Shown here one piece after another: positions 40,106 to 48,603 of a stretch of 64,000 bases of DNA. The stretch lies in NCBI GenBank assembly GCA_036639875.1, contig JAVWHX010000002.1, positions 40,352-104,351 on the forward strand, given 5' to 3'. Each line of letters begins with the position of its first letter. Position 1 is the stretch's first letter. This stretch comes from JAVWHX01 sp036639875 (GTDB lineage: Bacteria; Bacillota_I; Bacilli_A; Erysipelotrichales; Coprobacillaceae). The translations under genes and the position numbers were made by a program. The notes under the pieces are model-generated. The model was not told where the DNA came from. It did not search any database and was given only the letters and a program-made list of their open reading frames with translations.

Positions 40106-42178
40106 ATGGGAAAGAATTTAGTGATCGTCGAATCACCTTCAAAGTCTAAAACAATTGAAAAATACTTAGGTTCTGATTTTGAGGTTACTTCATCAAAAGG
40201 ACATATTAGAGATCTTGCCACAACTGGTAAAGGTGGTCTAGGTGTTGATGTTGAAGATAGCTTCAAACCGAACTATGTTGTAAATAAAGAAAAGAAAGAT
40301 GTTGTTAAGGAATTAAAGAAATGTGTAAAAGAAGCAGATTATGTTTATCTTGCAACTGACCCTGACCGTGAAGGGGAAGCTATTTCTTGGCATCTTGCAG
40401 AAGTCTTAGGGCTTGATGAAAATGAATCGAATCGTATTGTATTTAATGAAATTACGAAAGATGCTGTTGTTGATGCTTTAAAGCATCCTCGCCAAATTGA
40501 TAAGAATTTAGTGAAATCACAAGAAACAAGAAGAGTCTTAGATCGTATTATTGGATTTAAGCTTTCTAAGTTGTTACAAAAGAAGATTAAATCTAAATCA
40601 GCTGGAAGAGTTCAATCTGTTGCGTTGAGATTGATTTGTGAAAGAGAAAAAGAAATTGAAGCTTTTGTAGCTGAAGAATATTGGAAAGTAAAAGCTCAAT
40701 TTGAAAAGGATGATATTGCTTTTGAAGCTGAGTTATCTCATTATAAGAATAAGAAGATTGAATTAACAAATGAAACAGATACAACTGCTGTTTATGAATC
40801 TTTAAATAAAGAATTTGTTGTTGATGAAGTGAAGAAGTCTTTGAAGAAAAGAACTTCAAAACCACCTTTTATTACTTCTACATTACAACAGGAAGCATCT
40901 TCTAAATTAAACTTTAAAGCAAAACGTACAATGATGATTGCTCAAAAGTTATATGAAGGTATTGATATTGGTAATGAGACTGTTGGTTTGATTACTTACA
41001 TGAGAACTGACTCTATTCGTTTATCTGATAGCTTTATTGGTGAAGCTAAGGATTACATTGGAGAAAAGTATGGTAAGGATTATGTAGGGAGTGTTAAGGT
41101 TTCTAAGAAGAAAGAAAATGTTCAAGATGCTCATGAAGGGATTCGTCCTACAAGTGTTTTGAGAACACCTGAAAGTTTAAAAGAATATTTAAAACCTGAA
41201 GAATTAAAGTTGTATTCATTGATTTATGCAAGAGCAATTGCTTCATTAATGGCTCCTGCACAATTAAATTCAACAACTTTATCTTTAAGTAATAATGATT
41301 ATTTATTTAAGGCAAGTGGATCAGTTATTAAGTTTGATGGGTATTTAAGATTATATGGTCAGTTTGAAAAACAAACTGATGAAATCTTACCTGATGTTTT
41401 AAAAGATGAAGTCTTAGTGAGTCAAGATATTCAAAAGACTCAACATTTTACAAAACCACCTGCACGTTATAGTGAAGCAAAACTTATTAAAGAGTTGGAA
41501 GAATTAGGTGTTGGTAGACCAAGTACTTATGCTAGTATTATTGATACAATTCAAACAAGAGATTATGTAGAAGTTATTGATAAGGCCTTTAAACCAACTG
41601 AATCTGGAACTCTTACAAATGATAAGCTTGTTGAATATTTTGATAGTATTATTAATGTTGAATATACAGCAAATATGGAAAAGAATCTTGATGGGATTGC
41701 TGAAGGTGAAGATGATTATGTTCATGCTTTAACAACTTTTGAAGATAAATTTGAACCATTATTAGAGAATGCTTATGACAAGATGGAACAAATCCAACCA
41801 AAGAAGACTGGTGAAGTTTGTCCTGAATGTGGTGGAGAATTAGTAGAAAGAAAAGGTAAGTTTGGTACTTTTGTAGCTTGTGGGAATTATCCTGAATGTA
41901 AGTATGTTAAAAAAGAACCAGATGAAATTCAAGAAACTGGAGAAGCTTGTCCTAAATGTGGAAGTCCTATGATCTTTAAGAAAGGTCGTTTTGGACAGTT
42001 TGAAGCTTGTTCTAATTATCCTGAATGTAAATATATAAAGAATGATAAGAAGTCTGAACCTAAGGAAACAGATGAAGTTTGTCCAAATTGTGGAAGTCCA
42101 ATTGTTATTAAAAGAGGGCGATTTGGGGAATTTAAAGCTTGTTCTGGTTATCCGAAGTGTAAGACAATTATTAAGTAA
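40106..42178 (+). CDS. topA: DNA topoisomerase I
   Basis: 690 residues, type IA. Toprim domain (VIVESPSKSKTIEKYLG, DPDREGEAISWH), active-site Tyr in TYMRTDSIRLS, GVGRPSTYASII, then three C-terminal four-cysteine zinc ribbons (beginning CPECGG, CPKCGS and CPNCGS, about residues 573-690), each with a YPEC/YPKC ending. Relaxes negative supercoils. RBS AGGAGG. The dprA-topA-trmFO-xer order is the conserved Firmicute one. Confidence 0.97.
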   Translation: MGKNLVIVESPSKSKTIEKYLGSDFEVTSSKGHIRDLATTGKGGLGVDVEDSFKPNYVVNKEKKDVVKELKKCVKEADYVYLATDPDREGEAISWHLAEVLGLDENESNRIVFNEITKDAVVDALKHPRQIDKNLVKSQETRRVLDRIIGFKLSKLLQKKIKSKSAGRVQSVALRLICEREKEIEAFVAEEYWKVKAQFEKDDIAFEAELSHYKNKKIELTNETDTTAVYESLNKEFVVDEVKKSLKKRTSKPPFITSTLQQEASSKLNFKAKRTMMIAQKLYEGIDIGNETVGLITYMRTDSIRLSDSFIGEAKDYIGEKYGKDYVGSVKVSKKKENVQDAHEGIRPTSVLRTPESLKEYLKPEELKLYSLIYARAIASLMAPAQLNSTTLSLSNNDYLFKASGSVIKFDGYLRLYGQFEKQTDEILPDVLKDEVLVSQDIQKTQHFTKPPARYSEAKLIKELEELGVGRPSTYASIIDTIQTRDYVEVIDKAFKPTESGTLTNDKLVEYFDSIINVEYTANMEKNLDGIAEGEDDYVHALTTFEDKFEPLLENAYDKMEQIQPKKTGEVCPECGGELVERKGKFGTFVACGNYPECKYVKKEPDEIQETGEACPKCGSPMIFKKGRFGQFEACSNYPECKYIKNDKKSEPKETDEVCPNCGSPIVIKRGRFGEFKACSGYPKCKTIIK

Positions 42179-42200
42179 AAAGTCCCTTAAGGGGCTTTTT
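42177..42200 (+). terminator. topA terminator
   Basis: AAAAAGTCCC - TTAA - GGGGCTTTTT, beginning at the stop codon. Confidence 0.92.
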
Positions 42201-42223
42201 GGATAGAAAGGAAGTGCGATGAA

Positions 42224-43516
42224 ATGGAAAAAGTCAATGTTATAGGTGCTGGTTTAGCGGGAGTTGAAGCAACATATCAATTAATTTTACGTGATATCCC
42301 AGTCCGCTTATATGAAATGAGACCAGTGAAAATGACAGATGCTCATAAAAGTGAGAATTTTGCAGAACTTGTTTGTTCAAATTCTTTACGTGCTGATGGA
42401 CTTTCAAATGCGGTTGGTGTTTTAAAAGAAGAAATGCAAATGAATAATAGTTTGATTATGAAATTTGCACGTTTGCATCAAGTTCCTGCGGGGGGTTCTT
42501 TAGCAGTAGATAGAGATGGCTTTTCTAAAGCTATTACTGATTTTGTTTCTTCTCATCCACTTGTTGAAGTGATTCATGAAGAAGTGAGTAAAATTCCAGA
42601 AGGTCCAACAATTATTGCTTCTGGGCCACTTACAAGTGAACCTCTTTCTTTAGCAATTAAAGATTTATTAAAAGAAGAGTACTTTTATTTTTATGATGCT
42701 GCAGCACCGATAGTTACAAAAGAGAGTATTAATTTTGATATTGCTTATTATAAATCAAGATATGATAAAGGTGATGCTGAATATATCAATTGTCCTATGA
42801 GTCATGAACAATTTGATGTTTTCTATGATGCATTGATGAATGCTGAAGTTGTAAAACCAAAAGATTTTGAAGAAAAGTTCTTTGAAGGATGTATGCCTTT
42901 TGAAGAAATGGCAAGAAGAGGAAAACAAACTTTGTTGTTTGGTCCTATGAAACCCGTTGGTTTAGAAAAAGATGGTGGCAAAAGAGATTGTGCTGTTGTT
43001 CAATTAAGACAAGATAATGCAGTAGGAACTTTATATAATATTGTAGGTTTTCAAACACATTTAAAGTGGAATGAACAAGATCGTATTATTCATATGATTC
43101 CTGGATTAGAAAATGCTCAGATTGTTCGTTATGGTGTTATGCATCGTAATTGCTTTATCTGTTCACCTAAGTATTTAAAACCTACATATCAATTTGTGAA
43201 TCGTGAAGATTTATTTTTTGCAGGTCAAATGACTGGTGTTGAGGGGTATGTTGAATCGGCACAAAGTGGAATGGTTGCTGGAATGAACATGGCAAGATAT
43301 CTACTTGGTGAAAAACAACTTGTTTTCCCAGTGAATACAGTTATGGGAGCACTTGCTTATTATATTACACATGGTGATGAATCTGATTTTCAACCAATGA
43401 AAGCTAATTTTGGTATTCTACCTAGTTTTGAAGAAAAGATTAAAAAGAAAGAACGTAAAGCGGCATATGCATCTAGAGCTATTGATGCAATGAAAGAATT
43501 TCTAGACCATGACTGA
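42224..43516 (+). CDS. trmFO: Folate-dependent tRNA (uracil-54-C5)-methyltransferase TrmFO
   Basis: 430 residues, an FAD flavoprotein. N-terminal dinucleotide motif VIGAGLAGVEATYQL, then RPVKMTDAHKS and the SNSLRADGLSNAVGVLKEEM block, and the C-terminal FAGQMTGVEGYVESAQSG flavin motif. Makes m5U54 in the T-loop of tRNA using methylene-THF. RBS GGAAG; its last 8 bp overlap the recombinase gene. Confidence 0.97.
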   Translation: MEKVNVIGAGLAGVEATYQLILRDIPVRLYEMRPVKMTDAHKSENFAELVCSNSLRADGLSNAVGVLKEEMQMNNSLIMKFARLHQVPAGGSLAVDRDGFSKAITDFVSSHPLVEVIHEEVSKIPEGPTIIASGPLTSEPLSLAIKDLLKEEYFYFYDAAAPIVTKESINFDIAYYKSRYDKGDAEYINCPMSHEQFDVFYDALMNAEVVKPKDFEEKFFEGCMPFEEMARRGKQTLLFGPMKPVGLEKDGGKRDCAVVQLRQDNAVGTLYNIVGFQTHLKWNEQDRIIHMIPGLENAQIVRYGVMHRNCFICSPKYLKPTYQFVNREDLFFAGQMTGVEGYVESAQSGMVAGMNMARYLLGEKQLVFPVNTVMGALAYYITHGDESDFQPMKANFGILPSFEEKIKKKERKAAYASRAIDAMKEFLDHD

Positions 43517-44414
43517 TCTTGAAACATATATTCAAGAATATCTTGATTATTTGAAATACCAAAGGAATTATTCGGTATTAACAATTGAAGGATACCAAAG
43601 AGAGATTCGTCATTTTGTTGAATTTTTAAGACAAGAAGATATTGATGATTTATCTAAAGTGAAATATCGTTTGTTAAGAAGTTATTTAGCAAAACTTCAT
43701 GATGAAGGATTAGGGCATAAAACAATTAATCATAAGATCAGTTGTATGAGAGGTTTTTATCGTTTTTTACAAAGAGAGGAATATCTTGATGATAATCCAT
43801 TTATGCTTGTAGATTCTTTAAAAGTTCCTCAAACAAATCCTGATTTCTTATATATTGATGAAATGATGGGGTTGTTAGATAGTATTGATGTGAGTTCTTT
43901 GTTAGGAAGAAGAAACCAAGCTATGTTAGAATTAATGTATGCCTCAGGATTACGTTGTTCTGAAGTTGTTAATCTTACATTACAACAAATAGATTTTAAT
44001 CGACAACTTTTATTGATTCATGGTAAAGGAAATAAGGATCGTTATGTGCCATTTCATGAGTTTGCTGGGAAATGTCTAAAGGATTATATAGATAGTGAAA
44101 GAAATGAATTAATGAGTGCTAAACACGAGACTCATTCCTATGTATTTGTTAATAAGTTTGGAAGAAAGATGACAAACCGAGGAATTGAAGATGTTGTGAA
44201 TCGTATCACTTTAAATTATGATGCAACTAAAAAGATTCATCCACATACTTTTAGACATTCATTTGCTACTCATCTTTTAGAACAAGGTGTTGATATTAGA
44301 GTTGTTCAAGAATTGTTAGGGCATTCTAATCTTTCAACAACTCAGGTTTATACGCATGTAACAAATCAACATCTTAAAGAAGTCTATGATCATGCTCATC
44401 CAAGAAACAAATAA
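43509..44414 (+). CDS. xerC: Tyrosine recombinase XerC-like
   Basis: 301 residues: N-terminal SAM-like core-binding domain (about 1-90) and catalytic domain with Arg in SGLRCSE, Lys in HGKGNKDR, His-X-X-Arg in HTFRHSF, His in LLGHSNL and nucleophile Tyr in TTQVYTH. Location right after trmFO and the housekeeping context favour the dimer-resolving XerC rather than a mobile-element integrase. It has no clear RBS and starts inside trmFO, so it is probably translationally coupled. XerC versus XerD is not certain. Confidence 0.92.
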   Translation: MTDLETYIQEYLDYLKYQRNYSVLTIEGYQREIRHFVEFLRQEDIDDLSKVKYRLLRSYLAKLHDEGLGHKTINHKISCMRGFYRFLQREEYLDDNPFMLVDSLKVPQTNPDFLYIDEMMGLLDSIDVSSLLGRRNQAMLELMYASGLRCSEVVNLTLQQIDFNRQLLLIHGKGNKDRYVPFHEFAGKCLKDYIDSERNELMSAKHETHSYVFVNKFGRKMTNRGIEDVVNRITLNYDATKKIHPHTFRHSFATHLLEQGVDIRVVQELLGHSNLSTTQVYTHVTNQHLKEVYDHAHPRNK

Positions 44415-44443
44415 GAATGTGTAAATATTTACGCATTCTTTTT
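44413..44443 (+). terminator. Terminator after xerC
   Basis: 13-bp stem AAGAATGTGTAAA / TTTACGCATTCTT (one G-U) then T-run, starting at the stop codon. Confidence 0.93.
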
Positions 44444-44461
44444 GCATAATGCAAATAAATA

Positions 44462-44491
44462 TTGAAATGTAAAATAAGATATGTATATAAT
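44462..44491 (+). promoter_or_regulatory. Promoter of the small protein/GNAT pair
   Basis: TTGAAA (44462-44467), an 18-bp spacer and TATAAT (44486-44491), 28 bp before the small gene. Confidence 0.65.
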
Positions 44492-44518
44492 AGATATAAA
44501 GAAGAGGAGGCGATGTTT

Positions 44519-44683
44519 ATGAGACGACAATATCGAGATAAGGTTGCTCAAAAGTCTTTTGAAGAGAAAATGAATAAGTTTCCTAAGTATGATACTGAGG
44601 CAAGAAAAGATATCGTACTTCAGTATAAAATGGAACTTATTGCAGAGGGAATATGTAGATTTAAAGATGAAAAACGAATTTGA
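44519..44683 (+). CDS. Small basic protein upstream of a GNAT-like gene
   Basis: 54 residues (MRRQYRDKVAQKSFEEKMNK at the start), highly charged and probably helical; no family recognised. The start at 44519 is 8 bp after GAGGAGG; ATG 44513 is only 2 bp away. Its end overlaps the GNAT-like gene by 17 bp, and the downstream start has no RBS of its own, so translation is likely coupled. The arrangement (small charged protein first, acetyltransferase-like second, own promoter) resembles a toxin-antitoxin operon, but the small protein is not an obvious ribbon-helix-helix antitoxin. Confidence 0.65.
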   Translation: MRRQYRDKVAQKSFEEKMNKFPKYDTEARKDIVLQYKMELIAEGICRFKDEKRI

Positions 44684-45236
44684 TTTGGAACTTATCTTAT
44701 TAAACGAATCTACATTTCAAGAGTATTTAAAACAAATCAATAGTTTTAAGTCTAAGATTAACTCGAATCTAGCTAAGTACTTAAAGAAAAATGCTTTATA
44801 TTCTTTTTGTAATCATAAATCTATAACTTATCTAGTTGTAGATACTTTTACAAAAGAGGTTGCTGCTTATTTTTCGATAAGTGCTTTTTCTTTTTTAAGT
44901 ATTGATCGAAATCAAAGTCAGAGTATTTATAAATCCCTAATCCCTGTTATTTTATTAGAGAATTTTGCAACAAATATACATTATGTGAAGTCGATAATGA
45001 GTAATAGGAAAATGGGGATAATTATCTTTAATGATTTTATTATTCCGTTAGTAAAGTTGGTTCAGAATGAAGTTGGTATATTTGGTATAGGATTATTTGC
45101 AGCAGATGAAGCAGAAGGAAGGCTTGTTTCTCATTATCAAAAAAATTATGGCTTTAATGTTGTTGATGTAAATGATTTTGATGTTCAATATCCAAGTTAT
45201 GATGAGAATTGTATCTTTATGTTTTGTAGAATATAA
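44667..45236 (+). CDS. GNAT-like acetyltransferase-fold protein
   Basis: 189 residues. The central strand region (SITYLVVDTFTKEVAAYFSI), a PAVLLENFAT-like stretch (VILLENFATN) and the C-terminal LFAADEAEGRLVSHYQKNYG, then FNVVD, are reminiscent of GNAT N-acetyltransferases, including those acting as TacT-type toxins on aminoacyl-tRNA. The classical RXXGXG/A acetyl-CoA loop is not clear, so catalysis is unproven. Start ATG 44667 is inferred from overlap with the upstream gene. No terminator before the rplU promoter was seen. Confidence 0.55.
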   Translation: MKNEFDLELILLNESTFQEYLKQINSFKSKINSNLAKYLKKNALYSFCNHKSITYLVVDTFTKEVAAYFSISAFSFLSIDRNQSQSIYKSLIPVILLENFATNIHYVKSIMSNRKMGIIIFNDFIIPLVKLVQNEVGIFGIGLFAADEAEGRLVSHYQKNYGFNVVDVNDFDVQYPSYDENCIFMFCRI

Positions 45237-45276
45237 TTATATTCATACAACGAAGATGATATTTCTGAAAAAAACA

Positions 45277-45305
45277 TTGACGAGGACGACTAAAAGTGCT
45301 AAAAT
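45277..45305 (+). promoter_or_regulatory. rplU operon promoter
   Basis: TTGACG (45277-45282), a 17-bp spacer and TAAAAT (45300-45305) with an extended TGC just before the -10. Confidence 0.8.
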
Positions 45306-45311
45306 GCTTAT

Positions 45312-45390
45312 GTTGTAGACCTCTAGCTACAACCGCACATAAAAGGTATTAAAGCCTAGCTGCCTTGGTTGGCGAGTCTGAGAACAAATT
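45312..45390 (+). promoter_or_regulatory. rplU leader, probable L21 autoregulatory element
   Basis: The leader begins with a perfect 7-bp hairpin GTTGTAG (45312-45318) / CTACAAC (45327-45333). Further structured sequence (GCCTAGCTGCCTTGGTTGGC) precedes the AAAGGAGG of rplU. Firmicute rplU-prp-rpmA operons carry an L21 leader here; assignment rests on position and structure. Confidence 0.6.
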
Positions 45391-45406
45391 ATAAAGGAGG
45401 TACATC

Positions 45407-45889
45407 ATGTACGCAATTATTGAAACTGGTGGAAAACAGTTAAAAGTTGAACAAGGAGATACAATCTTTGTTGAAAAATTAGATGTTGAAGCAGGTCAAA
45501 CTGTTACTTTTGACAAAGTATTACTTGTTGGAGATAAAACAGTTAAAATTGGTAACCCTTATGTTAAAGGTGCTACTGTTACAGCTACGGTTGAAAAACA
45601 AGGTAAAGAAAAGAAAGTTATTATTTACAAATACAATCCTAAAAAACACTATCATAAAAAACAAGGTCATAGACAACCTTATACTAAATTAGTGATTGAA
45701 GGAATTGGAGCAAAAGCTGAAAAAGCTGAAACTGTTGCTAAAGAAGCAACTGCTACTGAAGTAAAAAAAGCTCCAGCTAAAAAAGCAACTGCTGAAAAGA
45801 AACCAGCTGCTAAGAAAACAACTGCAAAAAAAGAAACTGCTGAAAAAAAACCAGCAGCTAAAAAAACAACTAAAAAAGTTGAAGAATAA
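45407..45889 (+). CDS. rplU: 50S ribosomal protein L21 with Lys/Ala-rich tail
   Basis: 160 residues. The normal L21 core (about 1-102: MYAIIETGGKQLKVEQGD, KKHYHKKQGHRQPYTKLVI) is followed by a tail of about 58 residues made of KKPAAKKTT/KKATAEKKP-type repeats, matching the tail on S16. Typical L21 is about 102 residues. Binds 23S rRNA domain. RBS AAAGGAGG; its stop overlaps the prp start by one base. First gene of the rplU-prp-rpmA operon. Confidence 0.96.
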   Translation: MYAIIETGGKQLKVEQGDTIFVEKLDVEAGQTVTFDKVLLVGDKTVKIGNPYVKGATVTATVEKQGKEKKVIIYKYNPKKHYHKKQGHRQPYTKLVIEGIGAKAEKAETVAKEATATEVKKAPAKKATAEKKPAAKKTTAKKETAEKKPAAKKTTKKVEE

Positions 45890-46212
45890 TGATCAAAGTT
45901 ATTATCAAACAAGATAATAAGTATATCGTTTCACTGAATGTTTCTGGTCATGCTGATAGTGCTGAACATGGAAAAGATTTGGTTTGTGCTGGTGTAAGTA
46001 CTGCTTGCATTGGAATTGCTAATCAATTGGCTCATGTTGGATTTCTTGAAAATGAATTAGGAGTTATTCAAATTAGAGATGGTTATATAGATATTAAGGT
46101 AAATCAAGTTCGAGATGATGTTCAATTGATACTAGAGACATTTGAAACAATATTAAGAACTGTTGAGGAATCTTATCATAAATATATTGAAATAATAAAG
46201 ACGGAGGTATAA
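45889..46212 (+). CDS. prp: Ribosomal-processing cysteine protease Prp
   Basis: 107 residues. Catalytic His21 in VSGHADS and Cys33 in LVCAGVS match the Prp dyad. In Firmicutes Prp cleaves the N-terminal extension from L27, an essential step in staphylococci. Its gene sits between rplU and rpmA, and the L27 encoded next carries the expected cleavage motif. Start overlaps the rplU stop (TAATGA). Confidence 0.95.
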   Translation: MIKVIIKQDNKYIVSLNVSGHADSAEHGKDLVCAGVSTACIGIANQLAHVGFLENELGVIQIRDGYIDIKVNQVRDDVQLILETFETILRTVEESYHKYIEIIKTEV

Positions 46213-46216
46213 TCTT

Positions 46217-46501
46217 ATGATGTTTAAATTAGACTTACAATTATTCGCATCTAAAAAGGGTGTTGGGTCAACGAGAAATGGTCGTGATTCTCAATCTAAA
46301 AGATTAGGTGCTAAATTATCTGATGGGCAATATTGTACAGCAGGTTCAATCATTTACAGACAAAGAGGAACTAAAATTCATCCTGGTGTAAATGTTGGTA
46401 AAGGTGGAGATGACACATTATTTTCTAAAGTAGATGGTGTTGTTAAATTCGAAAGAGACGGAAGAACAAGAACTAAAGTTTCTGTTTATCCAGCTGCTTA
46501 A
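46217..46501 (+). CDS. rpmA: 50S ribosomal protein L27 (precursor with Prp-cleaved leader)
   Basis: 94 residues. The N-terminus MMFKLDLQLFASKKGVGST contains the Prp recognition sequence LDLQLFA before SKKG, so the mature protein should begin at SKKG, exposing the end that reaches the peptidyl-transferase centre. The core has RDSQSKRLGAKLSDGQ and IIYRQRGTKIHPG. The start 46217 is 9 bp from GGAGG; ATG 46220 is an alternative. Confidence 0.97.
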   Translation: MMFKLDLQLFASKKGVGSTRNGRDSQSKRLGAKLSDGQYCTAGSIIYRQRGTKIHPGVNVGKGGDDTLFSKVDGVVKFERDGRTRTKVSVYPAA

Positions 46502-46505
46502 TAGG

Positions 46506-46532
46506 GAATCCCTTTAATAGGGATTCTTTTTT
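46506..46532 (+). terminator. rpmA terminator
   Basis: GAATCCCT - 5 nt - AGGGATTC followed by T6. Confidence 0.92.
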
Positions 46533-46554
46533 CTAGTAAAGAGGAGGATGTAAA

Positions 46555-47841
46555 ATGAAGTTTATAGATAAAGTAAAAATCTACGTTGAAGCTGGTAAAG
46601 GTGGAGATGGTGTTGTTGCATTTAGACGTGAAGCACATGTACCTAAAGGTGGACCTTCTGGTGGAGATGGTGGAAAAGGTGGAAGTATTATATTTCAAGC
46701 AACAACTTCTCTTTCTACATTGTTAGATTTTAGATATCATCGTGAGTATAAAGCCAGAAGCGGTGAAAATGGAATGGCTAAGAAAATGCATGGTGCTGAT
46801 GCAGGTGATAGAATCTTAAATGTTCCAGTTGGGACAGTGATTACAGATGAAGATACTGGTAAAATATTAGCTGACTTAACTGAGGATGGACAAATTGCTG
46901 TGATTGCTAAAGGTGGTCGTGGCGGTAGAGGGAATACGCGTTTTGCGACAAGTCGTAATCCTGCACCAACAATTTGTGAAAGAGGAGAACCAGGGTCTAA
47001 ATATAATTTAACTTGTGAGTTAAAGTTATTGGCGGATGTTGGATTGGTTGGATTCCCATCAGTTGGAAAGTCAACTTTCTTATCAGTTGTTACTCGTGCA
47101 AAACCTGAAATTGCAGATTATCACTTTACAACAATTGTTCCAAACTTAGGTGTTGTTCAAGCAAAAGATGGTAGATCTTTTGTTATGGCAGACTTACCTG
47201 GGTTAATTGAAGGAGCAAGTCAAGGTAAAGGTTTAGGACATCAATTCTTAAGACATATTGAAAGATGTCGTGTTATTGTTCATGTTGTTGATATGGGTGG
47301 AACTGAAGGTAGAGATCCATATGATGATTATTTAGCAATCAACAAAGAATTAGGTGAATATAAGTATCGTTTGTTAGAAAGACCACAAATTATTCTTGCT
47401 AATAAAATGGATGAAATAGGTGCTGAAGAGAATTTAAAGAATTTTAAAGAAAAACTAGGTGAAGATATCCCTATTTTCCCTGTGATTGCACTTATTCAAG
47501 AAGGCGTTGATATGCCAATGTATGCAATTGCTGACTTGTTAGAAAAGACTCCTTCATTCGCAACGATTGAAGAAGAAATGGAAAACAGTGTTCTTTATAC
47601 ATTTGAAAATAAAGATGAAATCAGTTTTGATATTCATAATGAAGGTAATGGAGTATGGGAAGTTACTGGAGAAAAAGTTGAAAAGATTGTTTCTATGGCT
47701 GCATTGAATAGTGATGATGGTGTTAAACGTTTTGCTATTAAAATGCGTAACATTGGTTTAGATGAAGCATTACGTGCTGCTGGTGTTGGTCAAGGTGATA
47801 CAATTAGAATTCTTGATTTTGAATTCGATTTCTATGATTAA
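46555..47841 (+). CDS. obgE: GTPase Obg/CgtA
   Basis: 428 residues: Gly-rich Obg fold (1-158, KGGDGVVAFRREAHVPKGGP), G domain (G1 GFPSVGKST, G3 DLPGLIEGA, G4 NKMD) and C-terminal OCT domain (about 350-428). Acts in 50S maturation and the stringent/stress response. The rplU-prp-rpmA-obgE order is conserved. RBS GAGGAGG. Confidence 0.97.
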   Translation: MKFIDKVKIYVEAGKGGDGVVAFRREAHVPKGGPSGGDGGKGGSIIFQATTSLSTLLDFRYHREYKARSGENGMAKKMHGADAGDRILNVPVGTVITDEDTGKILADLTEDGQIAVIAKGGRGGRGNTRFATSRNPAPTICERGEPGSKYNLTCELKLLADVGLVGFPSVGKSTFLSVVTRAKPEIADYHFTTIVPNLGVVQAKDGRSFVMADLPGLIEGASQGKGLGHQFLRHIERCRVIVHVVDMGGTEGRDPYDDYLAINKELGEYKYRLLERPQIILANKMDEIGAEENLKNFKEKLGEDIPIFPVIALIQEGVDMPMYAIADLLEKTPSFATIEEEMENSVLYTFENKDEISFDIHNEGNGVWEVTGEKVEKIVSMAALNSDDGVKRFAIKMRNIGLDEALRAAGVGQGDTIRILDFEFDFYD

Positions 47842-47853
47842 GGGGAAACAGGT

Positions 47854-48537
47854 ATGTTAGGAACTCTTATTAATACACTTGCTGTTCTTGTTGGAAGCTC
47901 AATAGGTTTATTGGTTAATAAAGGTATTCCAGAAAGAATTAGTAATCAAATGATGAAAGCCCTTGGTTTATGCACGATTTTTATAGGGGTTCAAGGTGCA
48001 TTTAAAGGTGAAAAAACATTGGTTATGATTATCTCTATGGTGATTGGTGTTGTTATTGGTGAAGGTATCGATATTGATCGTCGTATTACAAGTGGTATTC
48101 AGAAGTTAGAAGCTAAGTTTGTAAAAAAGCAAGAAGGTAAACATAGTTTATCTGAAGGTTTAATTACATCAAGTTTATTATTTTGTGTAGGTTCAATGAC
48201 AATTGTTGGATGTCTTAATGCTGGTTTGTTAGGTGATAATACAATGCTTTATACAAAATCAACATTAGATTTATGTTCTTCAATGATCTTTGCTTCTACA
48301 TTAGGTATAGGGGTTATGTTATCAGGGGTAGTTGTGTTGGTTTATCAAGGTGGATTAACATTTCTTGCAACGTTAGCTGCTCCCTTACTGACAACATCTG
48401 TTATTAATGAAATGACATGTGTAGGTTCATTGGTTATTATAGCAACTGGTCTTAATTTATTAGGTGCTACAAAAATTAAATTGATGAATTATATTCCTGC
48501 AATGTTTTTACCAATTCTTTTATGTTTATTTATGTAA
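47854..48537 (+). CDS. DUF554 family membrane protein
   Basis: 227 residues, about six or seven hydrophobic segments, starting MLGTLINTLAVLVGSSIG, with SLLFCVGSMTIVGCLNAG in the middle. The family (YdfK/YqgA-like) is a putative transporter of unknown substrate. It starts 12 bp after obgE and ends at a terminator. Confidence 0.88.
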   Translation: MLGTLINTLAVLVGSSIGLLVNKGIPERISNQMMKALGLCTIFIGVQGAFKGEKTLVMIISMVIGVVIGEGIDIDRRITSGIQKLEAKFVKKQEGKHSLSEGLITSSLLFCVGSMTIVGCLNAGLLGDNTMLYTKSTLDLCSSMIFASTLGIGVMLSGVVVLVYQGGLTFLATLAAPLLTTSVINEMTCVGSLVIIATGLNLLGATKIKLMNYIPAMFLPILLCLFM

Positions 48538-48542
48538 GAAAG

Positions 48543-48563
48543 ACTCTCATTATGAGAGTTTTT
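48543..48563 (+). terminator. Terminator after the DUF554 gene
   Basis: ACTCTCA - TTA - TGAGAGT followed by T5. Confidence 0.88.
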
Positions 48564-48564
48564 A

Positions 48565-48573
48565 TGTTATAAT
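48565..48573 (+). promoter_or_regulatory. Extended -10 promoter of ruvAB
   Basis: TGTTATAAT, a perfect TGN-TATAAT element 31 bp before ruvA. Confidence 0.5.
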
Positions 48574-48603
48574 ATTTTCAAATGTGAGAAGAGGATGTTA
48601 TGT

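Noticed and set aside
43509..44414. Tyrosine recombinase as evidence of a mobile element
   Set aside because: It sits in the conserved trmFO-xer order and no att-like repeats or phage genes are nearby; chromosomal XerC fits better.
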